Assembly (NCBI RefSeq): GCF_002351485.1
Contig: NZ_NWMW01000001.1
Coordinates: forward strand, 930,001-994,000
Origin: Sphingomonas spermidinifaciens
GTDB lineage: Bacteria; Pseudomonadota; Alphaproteobacteria; Sphingomonadales; Sphingomonadaceae
DNA: 64,000 nucleotides
Direction: 5' to 3'
The position numbers and the translations under genes were made by a program. Shown here piece by piece: positions 16,993-25,439 of this stretch. The stretch's first letter is position 1; every line of letters starts with the position of its first letter. The notes below the pieces were generated by a model. The model was not told the DNA's origin. It ran no database searches and saw only the letters and a program-made list of their open reading frames with translations.

Positions 16993-19900
16993 TCAGAAGG
17001 CGAAGTTGACGCCGAGCGCGACCCGGCGGTCGCTCTGGAACCAGCTTCGCGTGTAGATCGCGTCGTTGCGATAGCCGCCCATCAACGTCCGCTGCGTGGC
17101 GTTGAACACGTTGGTCGCGCGCAGCGTGAGCGACAGCTCTTCGGTCGCCTTCACCGTCACACCCGTATCGACCTGGCCATAGGCGTCGCCATAGACCGGC
17201 AGCGCGATCTGGATCGCCTGCGGCGGGGCGCCCGGTGCCGACACGAAGTTGTAGGTCGGGTTGGTGCCGTTCGAGTTGGTCGACTGAAGGTAACGCGACC
17301 GCCACGAATAGGCGATGCGGACCGACACGCGCTGCCGTTCATAAAGGAGCGTCGCGTTGAAGTTGTGCTTCGACAGGCCCTGGAGCGGCGCATCGTTGCG
17401 GATGTTGCCGTCGATGTCTCGATAAAGGTCGCCGGGGTTCTTGCTGTCGATGAAGGTATAATTGCCCTCGAACCCCAGCCCCGCGAGCGCGCCGGGCAGC
17501 ATGTCGAGGAAGGCGCGGCCGCCCACCTCCACGCCCTTCACCTCGGCCGCGGCGGGTGCGGTGATGACGTCGGTCGCGGCGGCGAGCACGTCCTCGCTCG
17601 TGCCGTCCTGATAGTAGATCGTCACCGCCCGCTCGGTCAGCGAATAGATCGGCAGGTCCTTCAGCCGCTTGTAGAAGCCGTTGAGGTAGAACAGCGTCCC
17701 CGGCTTCACATACCATTCAAACGACAGGTCGAAATTGTCCGCGCGCGCCGGCGGCAGCAGCGGATTGCCCGTCGATGCGGTGAAGTTGGTGAAGATGCCC
17801 GGCTGGCCCTGCACCGGATTGGCCGTGGTCGCCACGCCGATATCGCCGCCGCCGCGCGTCGCGTTGAAGGTCGGGAGGTCGGTGGTGATGTTGTACGCGG
17901 CGCGGACCTTGGTCGTCTCGCTCGGCTGGAGCTGGACATTGATCGCCGGCAGAAAGCGCGTGAACTCGGCCTCGCCGCCGCGCGGATCGACCCGCGTGGC
18001 CAGCTGCACCGTCTGGCCGTCGCGGATGTACGAGAAGCCGTTCTGGACGATGAAGCCCTGCGATTCGTTCTTCACCCGGACGATGCGGCCACCGATATTG
18101 CCCGACACGCCGATCGTCCCCGGCACATAGTCGTGGCCGAAGCGAACCTGCGCATAGCCCGCCCAGGTCTGAGTCCGCCATATGCCGAGATCCTGCGGCA
18201 GGAACTCGTTGGGTCGTGCGCGCGGGCCGCCATAGGTGCTGTCGGGTAGCGGCCCCGATGCCGAGCAGTTGAACTCGCTCCCCGCCGGACAGAAGCCGGC
18301 GGGCGGCGAACGGTGGAGCAGATCGACGTCCAGATTGCGGACAAGGTCGATCGTCGGCCACAGCATCTGCGCCGGCACCGCGATCTGCCCGTGAAAGAAG
18401 TCCTTGAAGGCGTAGTTGTCGACATCGCCCGGCGCGGCATTGGCGAAAGTGAGCTGGGGATCGCCGTTCCACCCGCGACCCAGTGCCGTCCAGGTATAGC
18501 CGTTGTTGAAGTCGCGCTCGCGCCGGTCGGACCAGCGCGCGCCTGCTTTTACCGCGCGGAAGAAGCTGTCGTCGTCGAACGTATACTCGGCGTCGAGATT
18601 GGCGCTGTCGAGCGTGCCGCGATTGCGCTCGTTATGGGGCATCGCCGCCGACCAGAAATAATTGGCCGGGTTGGTGAAGCGATCGCCCGAGGTGTCGACC
18701 GTCACGCTAGGAAAGGTGCCTGTCAGGTCGATGCCGAACGACGTGGGGTACGGCACCTCGCGAAAGATCGCGAGCCGGTCGGCGCGGGAGGTCGAGAGGA
18801 TGTTCTGGTACGCGCCCGACAGCTTGAGCGGCCCCTGCCCCGGCCGCCATTCGAACTGGCCGGAAATGTCGCGCGTCAGCGATCCCGATCGCGTCCCCTC
18901 GACCCCGCCGCCGCTCACGATCCCGCCGCCGGTGGGCAGGAAGGTGTTGGGGTCGCGCTGGAACATCGCCTCGGTAGATAGCAGCCCGCCATCCTCGTCG
19001 AAGCGGCTGTTGCCGCGTTCGACCGCAAGGTCCTGCTGCGCGACCATCGAGAAATGCGACTGGTTGAGGTTGGTGTAGCGCGACTGGAAGAAGATGCCGG
19101 TGAACTCCAGGTCGTTGCTCGGCGCCCATTGCGCGGCGACATAGATGCCGCTGCGGTCGCGCTGGAATTCCTCGTCGCCAAAATCGAAGCCGCCGGGGAT
19201 GAACACGTCCTCGGTCTCGCCGGGCAGCCGCTTCTTGAAATAGGGCTCGGCGCGGAAGAAGTTGGAGAGCGACGTCAATCGGCTGGTGGCGAGATCGACC
19301 AGCAGGCCGACATCGCCGATCCCGGTCTCCCACCGCCCCGACACCAGCCCCGAAAAGGCATAGTCGGCATTCTTGGCGAGGTCGCCATAGCTCGCCTCGG
19401 CACTACCCGCGAAATGCCAGCCGCGATTGTAGTCGAACGGAAGCTTGGTGCGCAGGTCGATCTGGCCGCCGGTGCCGCCCTCGATCAGGTCGGCGGTGGC
19501 CGACTTGTAGACATCGACCGCCGACATGAGCTCCGGCGTGACATCGCCCCAGACGAGTGCGCGGCCGCCATTGGCGCTGAAGATCTCCCGCCCGTTGAGG
19601 CGCGAGGCGACGCCATTCAGGCCGCGGACCTGGATGCCCGACCCCTCAACCGAGAAGTGGTCGGGGTCGTTGAGCGCGGCGAAGCGGACGATGCTCACGC
19701 CCGATACGCGCTGCAGCACTTCGGTGATCGAATTGTCGGGCAGCTTGCCCGCCTCGTCCGCGACGACCGAGTTGATGATGCTGTCGCTGCGCCGCTTGCG
19801 GTCGTCGGCCGCCTGGAGCGCGGCGCGGCGGCCGGTGACGGTGATCGCCTCGGCCTGCTCGTCCTCGGCACCGGTCTGTTCGGCGGCGCCGGGCGTGTCC

Positions 19901-19998
19901 TCGGCGGTTTGCGCCGCGGCGGGAGCGGCGATCGTCGCCGCGAGGATCAGCGTGGATGCGCCCAGCCAGCTTGTCGTTGCGGCACGTGCCTTGGTCAT
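16993..19998 (-). CDS. TonB-dependent outer-membrane receptor (Xanthomonas/Caulobacter type)
   Basis: A 1001-residue outer-membrane transporter that imports a ligand using TonB energy. ATG at 19998 has GAGGGG 5 bases upstream. A signal peptide ends near APAAAQ (residue 30). A short linker contains the TonB-box-like EAITVTGRR. The plug domain follows with DEAGKLPDNSITEVLQRVSG, GIQVRGLNGV and GGTGGQIDLRT. The remaining residues form the 22-strand barrel and end in GVNFAF, with the terminal aromatic needed for barrel assembly. It heads the glycan operon, so an oligosaccharide such as a xyloglucan fragment is the probable ligand. No SusD partner is present. Confidence 0.92.
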   Translation of the reverse strand: MTKARAATTSWLGASTLILAATIAAPAAAQTAEDTPGAAEQTGAEDEQAEAITVTGRRAALQAADDRKRRSDSIINSVVADEAGKLPDNSITEVLQRVSGVSIVRFAALNDPDHFSVEGSGIQVRGLNGVASRLNGREIFSANGGRALVWGDVTPELMSAVDVYKSATADLIEGGTGGQIDLRTKLPFDYNRGWHFAGSAEASYGDLAKNADYAFSGLVSGRWETGIGDVGLLVDLATSRLTSLSNFFRAEPYFKKRLPGETEDVFIPGGFDFGDEEFQRDRSGIYVAAQWAPSNDLEFTGIFFQSRYTNLNQSHFSMVAQQDLAVERGNSRFDEDGGLLSTEAMFQRDPNTFLPTGGGIVSGGGVEGTRSGSLTRDISGQFEWRPGQGPLKLSGAYQNILSTSRADRLAIFREVPYPTSFGIDLTGTFPSVTVDTSGDRFTNPANYFWSAAMPHNERNRGTLDSANLDAEYTFDDDSFFRAVKAGARWSDRRERDFNNGYTWTALGRGWNGDPQLTFANAAPGDVDNYAFKDFFHGQIAVPAQMLWPTIDLVRNLDVDLLHRSPPAGFCPAGSEFNCSASGPLPDSTYGGPRARPNEFLPQDLGIWRTQTWAGYAQVRFGHDYVPGTIGVSGNIGGRIVRVKNESQGFIVQNGFSYIRDGQTVQLATRVDPRGGEAEFTRFLPAINVQLQPSETTKVRAAYNITTDLPTFNATRGGGDIGVATTANPVQGQPGIFTNFTASTGNPLLPPARADNFDLSFEWYVKPGTLFYLNGFYKRLKDLPIYSLTERAVTIYYQDGTSEDVLAAATDVITAPAAAEVKGVEVGGRAFLDMLPGALAGLGFEGNYTFIDSKNPGDLYRDIDGNIRNDAPLQGLSKHNFNATLLYERQRVSVRIAYSWRSRYLQSTNSNGTNPTYNFVSAPGAPPQAIQIALPVYGDAYGQVDTGVTVKATEELSLTLRATNVFNATQRTLMGGYRNDAIYTRSWFQSDRRVALGVNFAF

Positions 19999-20053
19999 GG
20001 TTTCCCCTCCCTCGTCGCGCACCGCTCGTGACCGGCGGCTATCGGCTGTTCCC

Positions 20054-20074
20054 GCTCGAACGAAGCGTTCGAGC
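20054..20074. repeat. Perfect 9-bp inverted repeat in TonB-receptor leader
   Basis: GCTCGAACG and CGTTCGAGC are separated by AAG. It lies 56-76 bases upstream of the receptor start, so it could form a hairpin in the leader RNA or be a protein-binding site. Confidence 0.6.
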
Positions 20075-20105
20075 AGCCTGCTGCGCCGCCGTTGAAGGCC
20101 ATGAT

Positions 20106-20116
20106 TTATCAGATAA
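20106..20116. promoter_or_regulatory. Palindrome TTATCAGATAA, candidate operator
   Basis: An 11-base perfect palindrome (TTATC-A-GATAA) about 110 bases upstream of the TonB-receptor start, in the AT-rich part of the gap. It has the size of a transcription-factor half-site pair. The regulator is unknown. Confidence 0.35.
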
Positions 20117-20184
20117 GTCCACCTAGTTGTTCTCGGCAAACCTCTGTTTTACGGCGGTTTTTGTTCACTTAGCGATTGATCCGT

Positions 20185-20211
20185 ACCGGCTCGTTCCGCT
20201 CGCGAGCCGGT
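20185..20211. repeat. 9-bp inverted repeat upstream of histidine kinase
   Basis: ACCGGCTCG pairs with CGAGCCGGT across a 9-nt loop. It lies about 110 bases before the chosen kinase start. Function unknown. Confidence 0.45.
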
Positions 20212-20323
20212 TCACGTGCTGCCAGTCCCGCTCGTAACAAAATACGATCCTCGCGTGGTCGGACGCGGTCGCAGACGGCAAACAGCGCCGTACTTCAAAC
20301 GCGCGGCCGGATGGACGATAACG

Positions 20324-21484
20324 ATGCTGATGATCCCGACCGCCGCCCCGATCCTGCTCGCGCCCGAACTGCCCGCCGACGCCGAGCGAGCCGAGGACCG
20401 GGCGGCGCGGCATGTCGGCTGGTCATGGCGCTCGGTACTCGCGGTGATCGCGATCTGGACGGCGGCGGGTGTGTTCCAGGCGGTGCCCGACATGATCGGC
20501 GGCATTCGCTGGGACGAGGTGTTCGCGAAGTTCGTCGAAACCTGGTCCTGGGCGCTGCTGACGCCGGCGATCCTGCTGGTCGATCGGGCGCTGACGCGCG
20601 CCAATCCACAGGTGCTGCGCCTTGCAGTTGCGCACCTGCTGCTCAGCGTACCCTTCAGCATCGTCCACACCTACGTCGCCGCGGTCATCCTCTATCCGGT
20701 GCCTTCAATCTGGTGGAATCCGCTGCGCAGCGCCGATTTCGGCGTCTACTTCTATCTCGGCGGGTGGATCACCTATTGCGCGTTCGTGGGCGTGCTCCAG
20801 GCGCTCAAGTTTCACGGCCGCCTCCTGATCAGCCAGGTCGAGCTCGAGCGCGTCGAGAAGCGGCTCGTCGAGACGCGGCTCGATGCGCTGCGGCTGCAGC
20901 TCGAGCCGCATTTCCTGTTCAACTCGCTCAACGCCATTTCGTCGGAGGTGGCGGCCAACCCCGCCCTCGCGCGCGAGATGATCGAGGATCTGGGCGCGCT
21001 GCTGCGCCACTCGCTCGACTGCCAGAACCGGACCGAGATCAGCCTGGCGCAGGAACTGGCGCTGCTCGATCGCTATATCGCCATCCAGAAGCACCGCTTC
21101 GGCGAGCGCATCCAGTTCCGGATCGAGGCCGATCCGGCGACACTGGGCGCGCTGGTGCCCTCGCTGTTCCTCCAGCCGCTGGTCGAGAACTCGGTCCGTC
21201 ATGGGCTAGAGCGACGGCTGGGCGGAGGCGAGGTGGTGGTGACCGCCGATCGGGTGGGCGACGAGCTCGAGGTGCGGGTCGCCGACGACGGCGTGGGCCT
21301 GCCGCCGCACTGGCTGCCCGACGGCTCGGCGGGGCTCGGCGTGCGGGTCACACGCGAGCGGCTGCAGGCGCTCTATGGCGGCAGTGGCGGCCACGAGTTC
21401 AGCATCGCCCGGCGGCCCGAGGCGGGGACCGAGGTCCGCATTCGCCTGCCCTATCACGACGCGGCCGGCGATGCCGGCGCCTGA
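20324..21484 (+). CDS. LytS-type sensor histidine kinase
   Basis: A 386-residue membrane kinase from ATG at 20324. An in-frame GTG at 20216 would add 36 residues of poor quality. Four hydrophobic segments at about residues 36-55, 72-90, 98-125 and 140-162 form the sensor part. The His_kinase domain has the phosphoacceptor His196 in LQLEPHFLFNSLNAISSE and then FLQPLVENSVRHGLE (N box) and VADDGVGLP (G box) of the ATPase domain. There is no periplasmic ligand domain of note, so it may sense a membrane signal. It overlaps its response regulator by 14 bases. Confidence 0.9.
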   Translation: MLMIPTAAPILLAPELPADAERAEDRAARHVGWSWRSVLAVIAIWTAAGVFQAVPDMIGGIRWDEVFAKFVETWSWALLTPAILLVDRALTRANPQVLRLAVAHLLLSVPFSIVHTYVAAVILYPVPSIWWNPLRSADFGVYFYLGGWITYCAFVGVLQALKFHGRLLISQVELERVEKRLVETRLDALRLQLEPHFLFNSLNAISSEVAANPALAREMIEDLGALLRHSLDCQNRTEISLAQELALLDRYIAIQKHRFGERIQFRIEADPATLGALVPSLFLQPLVENSVRHGLERRLGGGEVVVTADRVGDELEVRVADDGVGLPPHWLPDGSAGLGVRVTRERLQALYGGSGGHEFSIARRPEAGTEVRIRLPYHDAAGDAGA

Positions 21485-22265
21485 CCGATTGTCGGTCCTC
21501 GTCGTCGATGACGAGGCGCCCGCGCGGCGGCGGCTGTGCGAGCTGCTCGCCGCCGATCGCGCCATCGGCGAGGTACGGACAGCCGAAAACGGGGTCGAGG
21601 CGGTCGCCGCGATCGACGCGGCGCGGCCTGACCTGGTCCTCCTCGACGTCCAGATGCCCGGCCTCGACGGCTTCGGCGTGATCGAGGCAATCGGGCCGGA
21701 CCGGATGCCGCCGACGGTATTCGTCACCGCCTTCGACCGGTTCGCGATCCAGGCGTTCGAGGTCGAGGCGGTCGATTACCTGCTCAAGCCCTTCAGCGAC
21801 CGGCGCTTCGCCGCCACGATCGAGCGCGTCCGGGCGCGGATTGCGGAACGGCCGGCAGCCGCGGGCGATGCCAACGCCTTCGGCCCCGAGATGCTTCAAC
21901 TCATCGCTGCGCGTGCGCGGCCGGGCGCGATCTGGGAGTGGATCGCGGTGCGAACGCGCGACGCCACGCGCCTCATCAGCACCGCGGAGATCGAGCGGGT
22001 CGAGGCGGCGGGCGTCTACGTCAATGTCCATAGCGGCGGCGCGGCCTATCTCTACCGCGCGGGCCTCGCCTCAGTCGCGGAACGGCTCGACCCCTTTCGC
22101 TTCGTACGCATCCACCGCTCGCACCTCGTCAATGTGGGCGCGATCGACTCGCTCGAACGGCGCTCGCACGGCGAGTTCGAAGTGGTGCTGAAATCGGGCA
22201 CGCGCCTTGCCATGAGCCGCACCTATCGCGCGGGCGTCGAGGCGGTGCTCGGCCAGCCGCTGTGA
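21471..22265 (+). CDS. LytTR-family response regulator
   Basis: A 264-residue cytoplasmic regulator. The receiver domain (1-125) has the acidic pair VVDDE, the phosphorylation site Asp59 in LVLLDVQMPGLDG and the lysine of YLLKPF. The C-terminal LytTR DNA-binding domain (about 160-264) shows ERVEAAGVYVNVHSGG and FRFVRIHRSHLVNVGAI. It is the partner of the overlapping kinase. The target is unknown; the divergent TonB receptor locus and the pair itself are candidates by position only. Confidence 0.92.
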   Translation: MPAPDRLSVLVVDDEAPARRRLCELLAADRAIGEVRTAENGVEAVAAIDAARPDLVLLDVQMPGLDGFGVIEAIGPDRMPPTVFVTAFDRFAIQAFEVEAVDYLLKPFSDRRFAATIERVRARIAERPAAAGDANAFGPEMLQLIAARARPGAIWEWIAVRTRDATRLISTAEIERVEAAGVYVNVHSGGAAYLYRAGLASVAERLDPFRFVRIHRSHLVNVGAIDSLERRSHGEFEVVLKSGTRLAMSRTYRAGVEAVLGQPL

Positions 22266-22284
22266 CGCGGCGGGAGTCGAAGGA

Positions 22285-22782
22285 TCAGCCCCGCACGGCG
22301 CGCGCGTCGAACGGCCCGTTGAGCCGCACGATCGCCCGATTGAGCACCGCCGCGAAGCTGACCCACGCCAGATAGGGCAGGATCAGCATCGCGGCGAAAC
22401 GCGAGATCGGCCACAGCCCGACGACCAGCGCGACGAGCGAAGCCCAAAGAAACACGACCTCGGCCAGCGCCCAGTCGGGTCGGCGCAGCTTGAAGAACAA
22501 CGGACTCCACAGGAAGTGGCAGACCGCGTTGACGAGGAACAGGATGACCACCGCGCGGCGCGCGCCAGTATCCCCCGCCGCCGCTTCCCACGCGATTACC
22601 GCCGACCACGCCGCCAACCCCAAGATGATCGTCCAGGCCGGCCCGAACAGCCAGTCTGGCGGCTGGAACGAGGGTTTGCGCAAGTTGCGGTACCACGGCC
22701 CGATCCGGGTCAGCAGCCCGCCGGCGAGGCCGAGGAACAGCGCGCCGCCGCCGGCGACGAGGATCGGGGTCCAATTTGTCAT
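22285..22782 (-). CDS. tspO: TspO/MBR tryptophan-rich sensory protein, copy 1
   Basis: A 165-residue five-helix membrane protein of the TspO family, which binds porphyrins and in Rhodobacter modulates photosynthesis-gene expression. Family motifs are GPWYRNLRKPSFQPPDWLFGPAW, FLVNAVCHFLWSPLFF and a C-terminal AAVLNRAIVRLNGPF. It is transcribed away from bchI, and a PpsR-type palindrome lies 20-37 bases upstream of its start, between the two genes. A second TspO gene is found at the other end of the cluster (61118-61603). Confidence 0.92.
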   Translation of the reverse strand: MTNWTPILVAGGGALFLGLAGGLLTRIGPWYRNLRKPSFQPPDWLFGPAWTIILGLAAWSAVIAWEAAAGDTGARRAVVILFLVNAVCHFLWSPLFFKLRRPDWALAEVVFLWASLVALVVGLWPISRFAAMLILPYLAWVSFAAVLNRAIVRLNGPFDARAVRG

Positions 22783-22793
22783 CTTTGCCTGTC

Positions 22794-22821
22794 TTGCCGC
22801 GTGTCCAGTGTGTGTTACAAG
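22794..22821 (+). promoter_or_regulatory. Candidate sigma70 promoter of bchI
   Basis: TTGCCG (22794-22799), 16 bases, TACAAG (22816-22821). Each hexamer matches its consensus at 4 of 6 positions. The expected start, 7 bases on, is the GTG of bchI at 22828. The PpsR site covers the spacer and -10. Confidence 0.4.
22802..22819. promoter_or_regulatory. PpsR/CrtJ-type binding palindrome upstream of tspO and bchI
   Basis: TGTCCAGTGTGTGTTACA fits TGT-N12-ACA exactly. It lies 9 bases before bchI and 20 before tspO, so one bound repressor could block both. Confidence 0.75.
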
Positions 22822-22827
22822 CGGTTC

Positions 22828-23799
22828 GTGCGCAGATCGTTCCCCTTCTCGGCGATCGTCGGCCAGGACGAGATGAAGCAGGCGCTGCTCATCGCCGCGG
22901 TCGATGCGCGGATCGGCGGCGTGATGGTGTTCGGCGATCGCGGCACGGGCAAGTCGACCGCGGTCCGCGCGCTCGCCGCGCTGCTGCCCCCCGTCCCCGC
23001 CGCCAGAGCCGGCTATCAGGACGGGACGCCCCGCAAGGGCCGCGTGCCCGTTCCCTTCATCGACCTACCCTTGGGCGCGACCGAGGACCGCGTCGTCGGC
23101 GCGCTCGATCTCGAACGCGCGCTGGGCGCCGGCGAAAAGGCGTTCGAGCCGGGGCTGCTCGCGCGCGCGAACGGCGGCTTCCTCTATATCGACGAGATCA
23201 ACCTGCTCGAGGATCATATCGTCGATCTGCTCCTCGACGTCGCCGCCTCAGGCGAGAATGTCGTCGAGCGCGAGGGGCTGAGCGTCCGCCACCCCGCGCG
23301 CTTCGTGCTGGTCGGCAGCGGCAACCCCGAGGAAGGCGAGCTGCGCCCGCAGCTGCTCGACCGGTTCGGCCTGTCGGTCGAGGTGCGCACGCCCGCGCGC
23401 CTGCCCGACCGGATCGAGATCCTGAAACGCTGCGACGGTTTCGAGCGGGATCCCGATGGGTTTGCCGCGACATGGGAAAAGGCCGAGCGCAAGACGCTCC
23501 GCCGCCTCGCCCGCGCGCGCGACGCGCTGCCGGATATCGACGTGCCCGACGAGGTGCTCGGCTATGCCGCGCAGCTCTGCATGGCGGTGGGGGCAGACGG
23601 CCTGCGCGGCGAACTCACGCTGATGCGCGCCGCCCGCGCGGTCGCCGCGCTGGAGGGCGCGGGCGCCGCCACCCCCGCCCATGTCGCCGCGGTCGCGCCG
23701 ATGGCGCTGCGCCATCGCCTCCGCCGCAACGTCCTCGACGAGACGGGCTCCACCGTCCGCATCGAACGCGCGCTCGCCGACCTGGCGCAGGCGGCGTGA
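22828..23799 (+). CDS. bchI: Magnesium chelatase ATPase subunit BchI
   Basis: AAA+ ATPase that, with BchD, powers Mg2+ insertion into protoporphyrin IX bound to BchH. It has 323 residues from GTG at 22828. Walker A is GDRGTGKST (36-44) and Walker B GGFLYIDEINLL (about 116-127); the sensor region shows LVGSGNPEEGELRPQLLDRFGL. The family N-terminus (FPFSAIVGQDEMKQALL) starts four residues in, which fixes the start although no good ribosome binding site is present. The stop overlaps bchD (GTGA). The gene is directly downstream of a PpsR-type site and heads bchI-bchD-bchO-orf60. Confidence 0.96.
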   Translation: MRRSFPFSAIVGQDEMKQALLIAAVDARIGGVMVFGDRGTGKSTAVRALAALLPPVPAARAGYQDGTPRKGRVPVPFIDLPLGATEDRVVGALDLERALGAGEKAFEPGLLARANGGFLYIDEINLLEDHIVDLLLDVAASGENVVEREGLSVRHPARFVLVGSGNPEEGELRPQLLDRFGLSVEVRTPARLPDRIEILKRCDGFERDPDGFAATWEKAERKTLRRLARARDALPDIDVPDEVLGYAAQLCMAVGADGLRGELTLMRAARAVAALEGAGAATPAHVAAVAPMALRHRLRRNVLDETGSTVRIERALADLAQAA

Positions 23800-25439
23800 G
23801 CCCGGCGGGCGTTTCGGCGCCCGACGCGCTCGCCGACGCGCTTCTCGCCGCCCGGCTCTGCGCGATCGACCCTGGACTGGGCGGTATCGTCCTGAAAGGC
23901 GGCGAGATGCTGCGCGAGGCGGTGCTCGCCGAACTGCGCGCGGGGCTCGGCCCCGAACGGCGCATCCCCGTCAATGTCGATGACGAGCGGCTGCTCGGCG
24001 GCATCAACCTCACCGCCACGCTGGCCGCGGGGCGACCTGTTCGGCGCGAGGGGCTGCTGGCGGAGGCGGCGGGCGGCTTCGTCGTGCTGCCGATGGCCGA
24101 GCGCCTGTCGGAGGCCGTCGCCGGCCGCATCGCCGCCGCGATCGACACCGGCGAGGCGCGCTTCGTCACGATCGCCCTCGACGACGGGGTCGAGGCCGAC
24201 GCCAGGCCGCCCGCGGCCCTTGCCGAGCGGCTTGCCTTCCACATCGACCTGACCGACGCGCGGCCCGGCGCGGCGCTGCCGCCTGTCGCGCCCGCCGCGC
24301 GCGCCGCCGACCCGCCCGGCGCGATCGAGGCGCTCGTGACCACCGCCGCCGCGCTCGGCATCGCCTCGGCCCGCGCCCCCGGCTTCGCGCTGCGCGCCGC
24401 GCGGGCAGCGGCGCGGGCGGAGGGCCGCTGCCTCGTCACCGTCGCCGACCTCGCGCTTGCCGCCCGCCTCGTCCTCGCCCCGCGCGCGACGCAACGGCCA
24501 GCCGAGCCCGAAGCCGCCGAAGCGCCGCCTCCGCCGCCCGAACAGGGCGAGGGGCAGGAGGAGGCCGCTACCGACACCCCGCCGCTCGACGACCTCGTCC
24601 TCGCCGCCGCGCTTGCCGCGCTGCCGCCAGACCTGCTCGCGCGCGTCGCCGAGGGACGAAGCCGCCAGCGCGCGCGCGCGAACGGCGCGGGCGAGCGGCG
24701 GCTGGGGCATGCGCGCGGCCGGCCGCTCGGCGCGCGAGCGGGGCTGCCCGGCGGCGGCAAGCGGCTGTCGCTGATCGACACGCTGCGCGCCGCTGCGCCA
24801 TGGCAGCGATTGCGGGGGCGCCAAAACCGGGTCCTCATCCGCCGCGATGACCTGCGCATCCGCCGGTTCGAGGCGCGCGCAGAGGCCCTGACGATCTTCG
24901 CGGTCGATGCCTCGGGCTCGTCGGCGCTGGCGCGGCTGGCAGAGGCCAAGGGCGCTGTCGAGCTGTTGCTTGCCGAAGCCTATGTGAAGCGCGCCGAGGT
25001 CGCGCTGATCGCCTTTCGCGGCACGGGCGCGGAGTTGCTGCTGCCCCCCACCCGCTCGCTGACGCGCGCGCGCCGCTCGCTCGCGGACCTGCCCGGCGGC
25101 GGGGGCACGCCGCTTGCCGCCGGGCTCGACGCCGCCCGCCTGCTTGCCGAGGCTGCGCGGGCAAAGGGCCGTACCCCCTTCGTCGTCGTGCTGACCGACG
25201 GGCGCGCCAACATTGCCGCCGACGGCAGCACCGTCCGAGCCCTCGCCGAAAGCGATGCCGCCGCCGCCGCGCGCGCGATCGGGCTGGCCGGGATCGCCGC
25301 CGCCTTTGTCGACATCTCGGCGCGGCCCCGGCCCGAGGGGGCGATGCTCGCCGCAACGATGCGAGCGCGCTACCTGCCGCTGCCGCGCGCCGACGCGGCC
25401 GCGATGCACGCCGCGATCAGCGCCGTGCAGGCGGCGTGA
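23796..25439 (+). CDS. bchD: Magnesium chelatase subunit BchD
   Basis: Platform subunit of Mg-chelatase, 547 residues from a GTG that overlaps the bchI stop. The N-terminal half is a degenerate AAA+ domain without a Walker A motif (LLGGINLTATLAAGRPV replaces it), as usual for BchD. A Pro/Glu/Gln-rich linker follows at about residues 230-265. The C-terminal von Willebrand A domain contains the metal-ion-dependent adhesion motif DASGSSA and LTDGRAN, thought to contact BchI. Length and order are normal. The stop overlaps the bchO GTG. Confidence 0.95.
   Translation: MSPAGVSAPDALADALLAARLCAIDPGLGGIVLKGGEMLREAVLAELRAGLGPERRIPVNVDDERLLGGINLTATLAAGRPVRREGLLAEAAGGFVVLPMAERLSEAVAGRIAAAIDTGEARFVTIALDDGVEADARPPAALAERLAFHIDLTDARPGAALPPVAPAARAADPPGAIEALVTTAAALGIASARAPGFALRAARAAARAEGRCLVTVADLALAARLVLAPRATQRPAEPEAAEAPPPPPEQGEGQEEAATDTPPLDDLVLAAALAALPPDLLARVAEGRSRQRARANGAGERRLGHARGRPLGARAGLPGGGKRLSLIDTLRAAAPWQRLRGRQNRVLIRRDDLRIRRFEARAEALTIFAVDASGSSALARLAEAKGAVELLLAEAYVKRAEVALIAFRGTGAELLLPPTRSLTRARRSLADLPGGGGTPLAAGLDAARLLAEAARAKGRTPFVVVLTDGRANIAADGSTVRALAESDAAAAARAIGLAGIAAAFVDISARPRPEGAMLAATMRARYLPLPRADAAAMHAAISAVQAA

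Larger units (their letters stand above)
19999..20323. other. Divergent intergenic region between TonB receptor and histidine kinase
   Basis: A 325-base region with no convincing gene, carrying the 5' leaders and presumably the promoters of both neighbours. It contains three palindromes: 20054-20074, 20106-20116 and 20185-20211. The AT-rich stretch at about 20098-20180 is the likeliest promoter zone. No confident -35/-10 pair was recognised for the receptor. Confidence 0.6.

Noticed and set aside
20216..20323. GTG 20216 as start of the histidine kinase
   Set aside because: It adds 36 Arg-rich residues of no known kind and overlaps the inverted repeat region. ATG 20324 gives a normal LytS-like N-terminus, though the choice is not certain.
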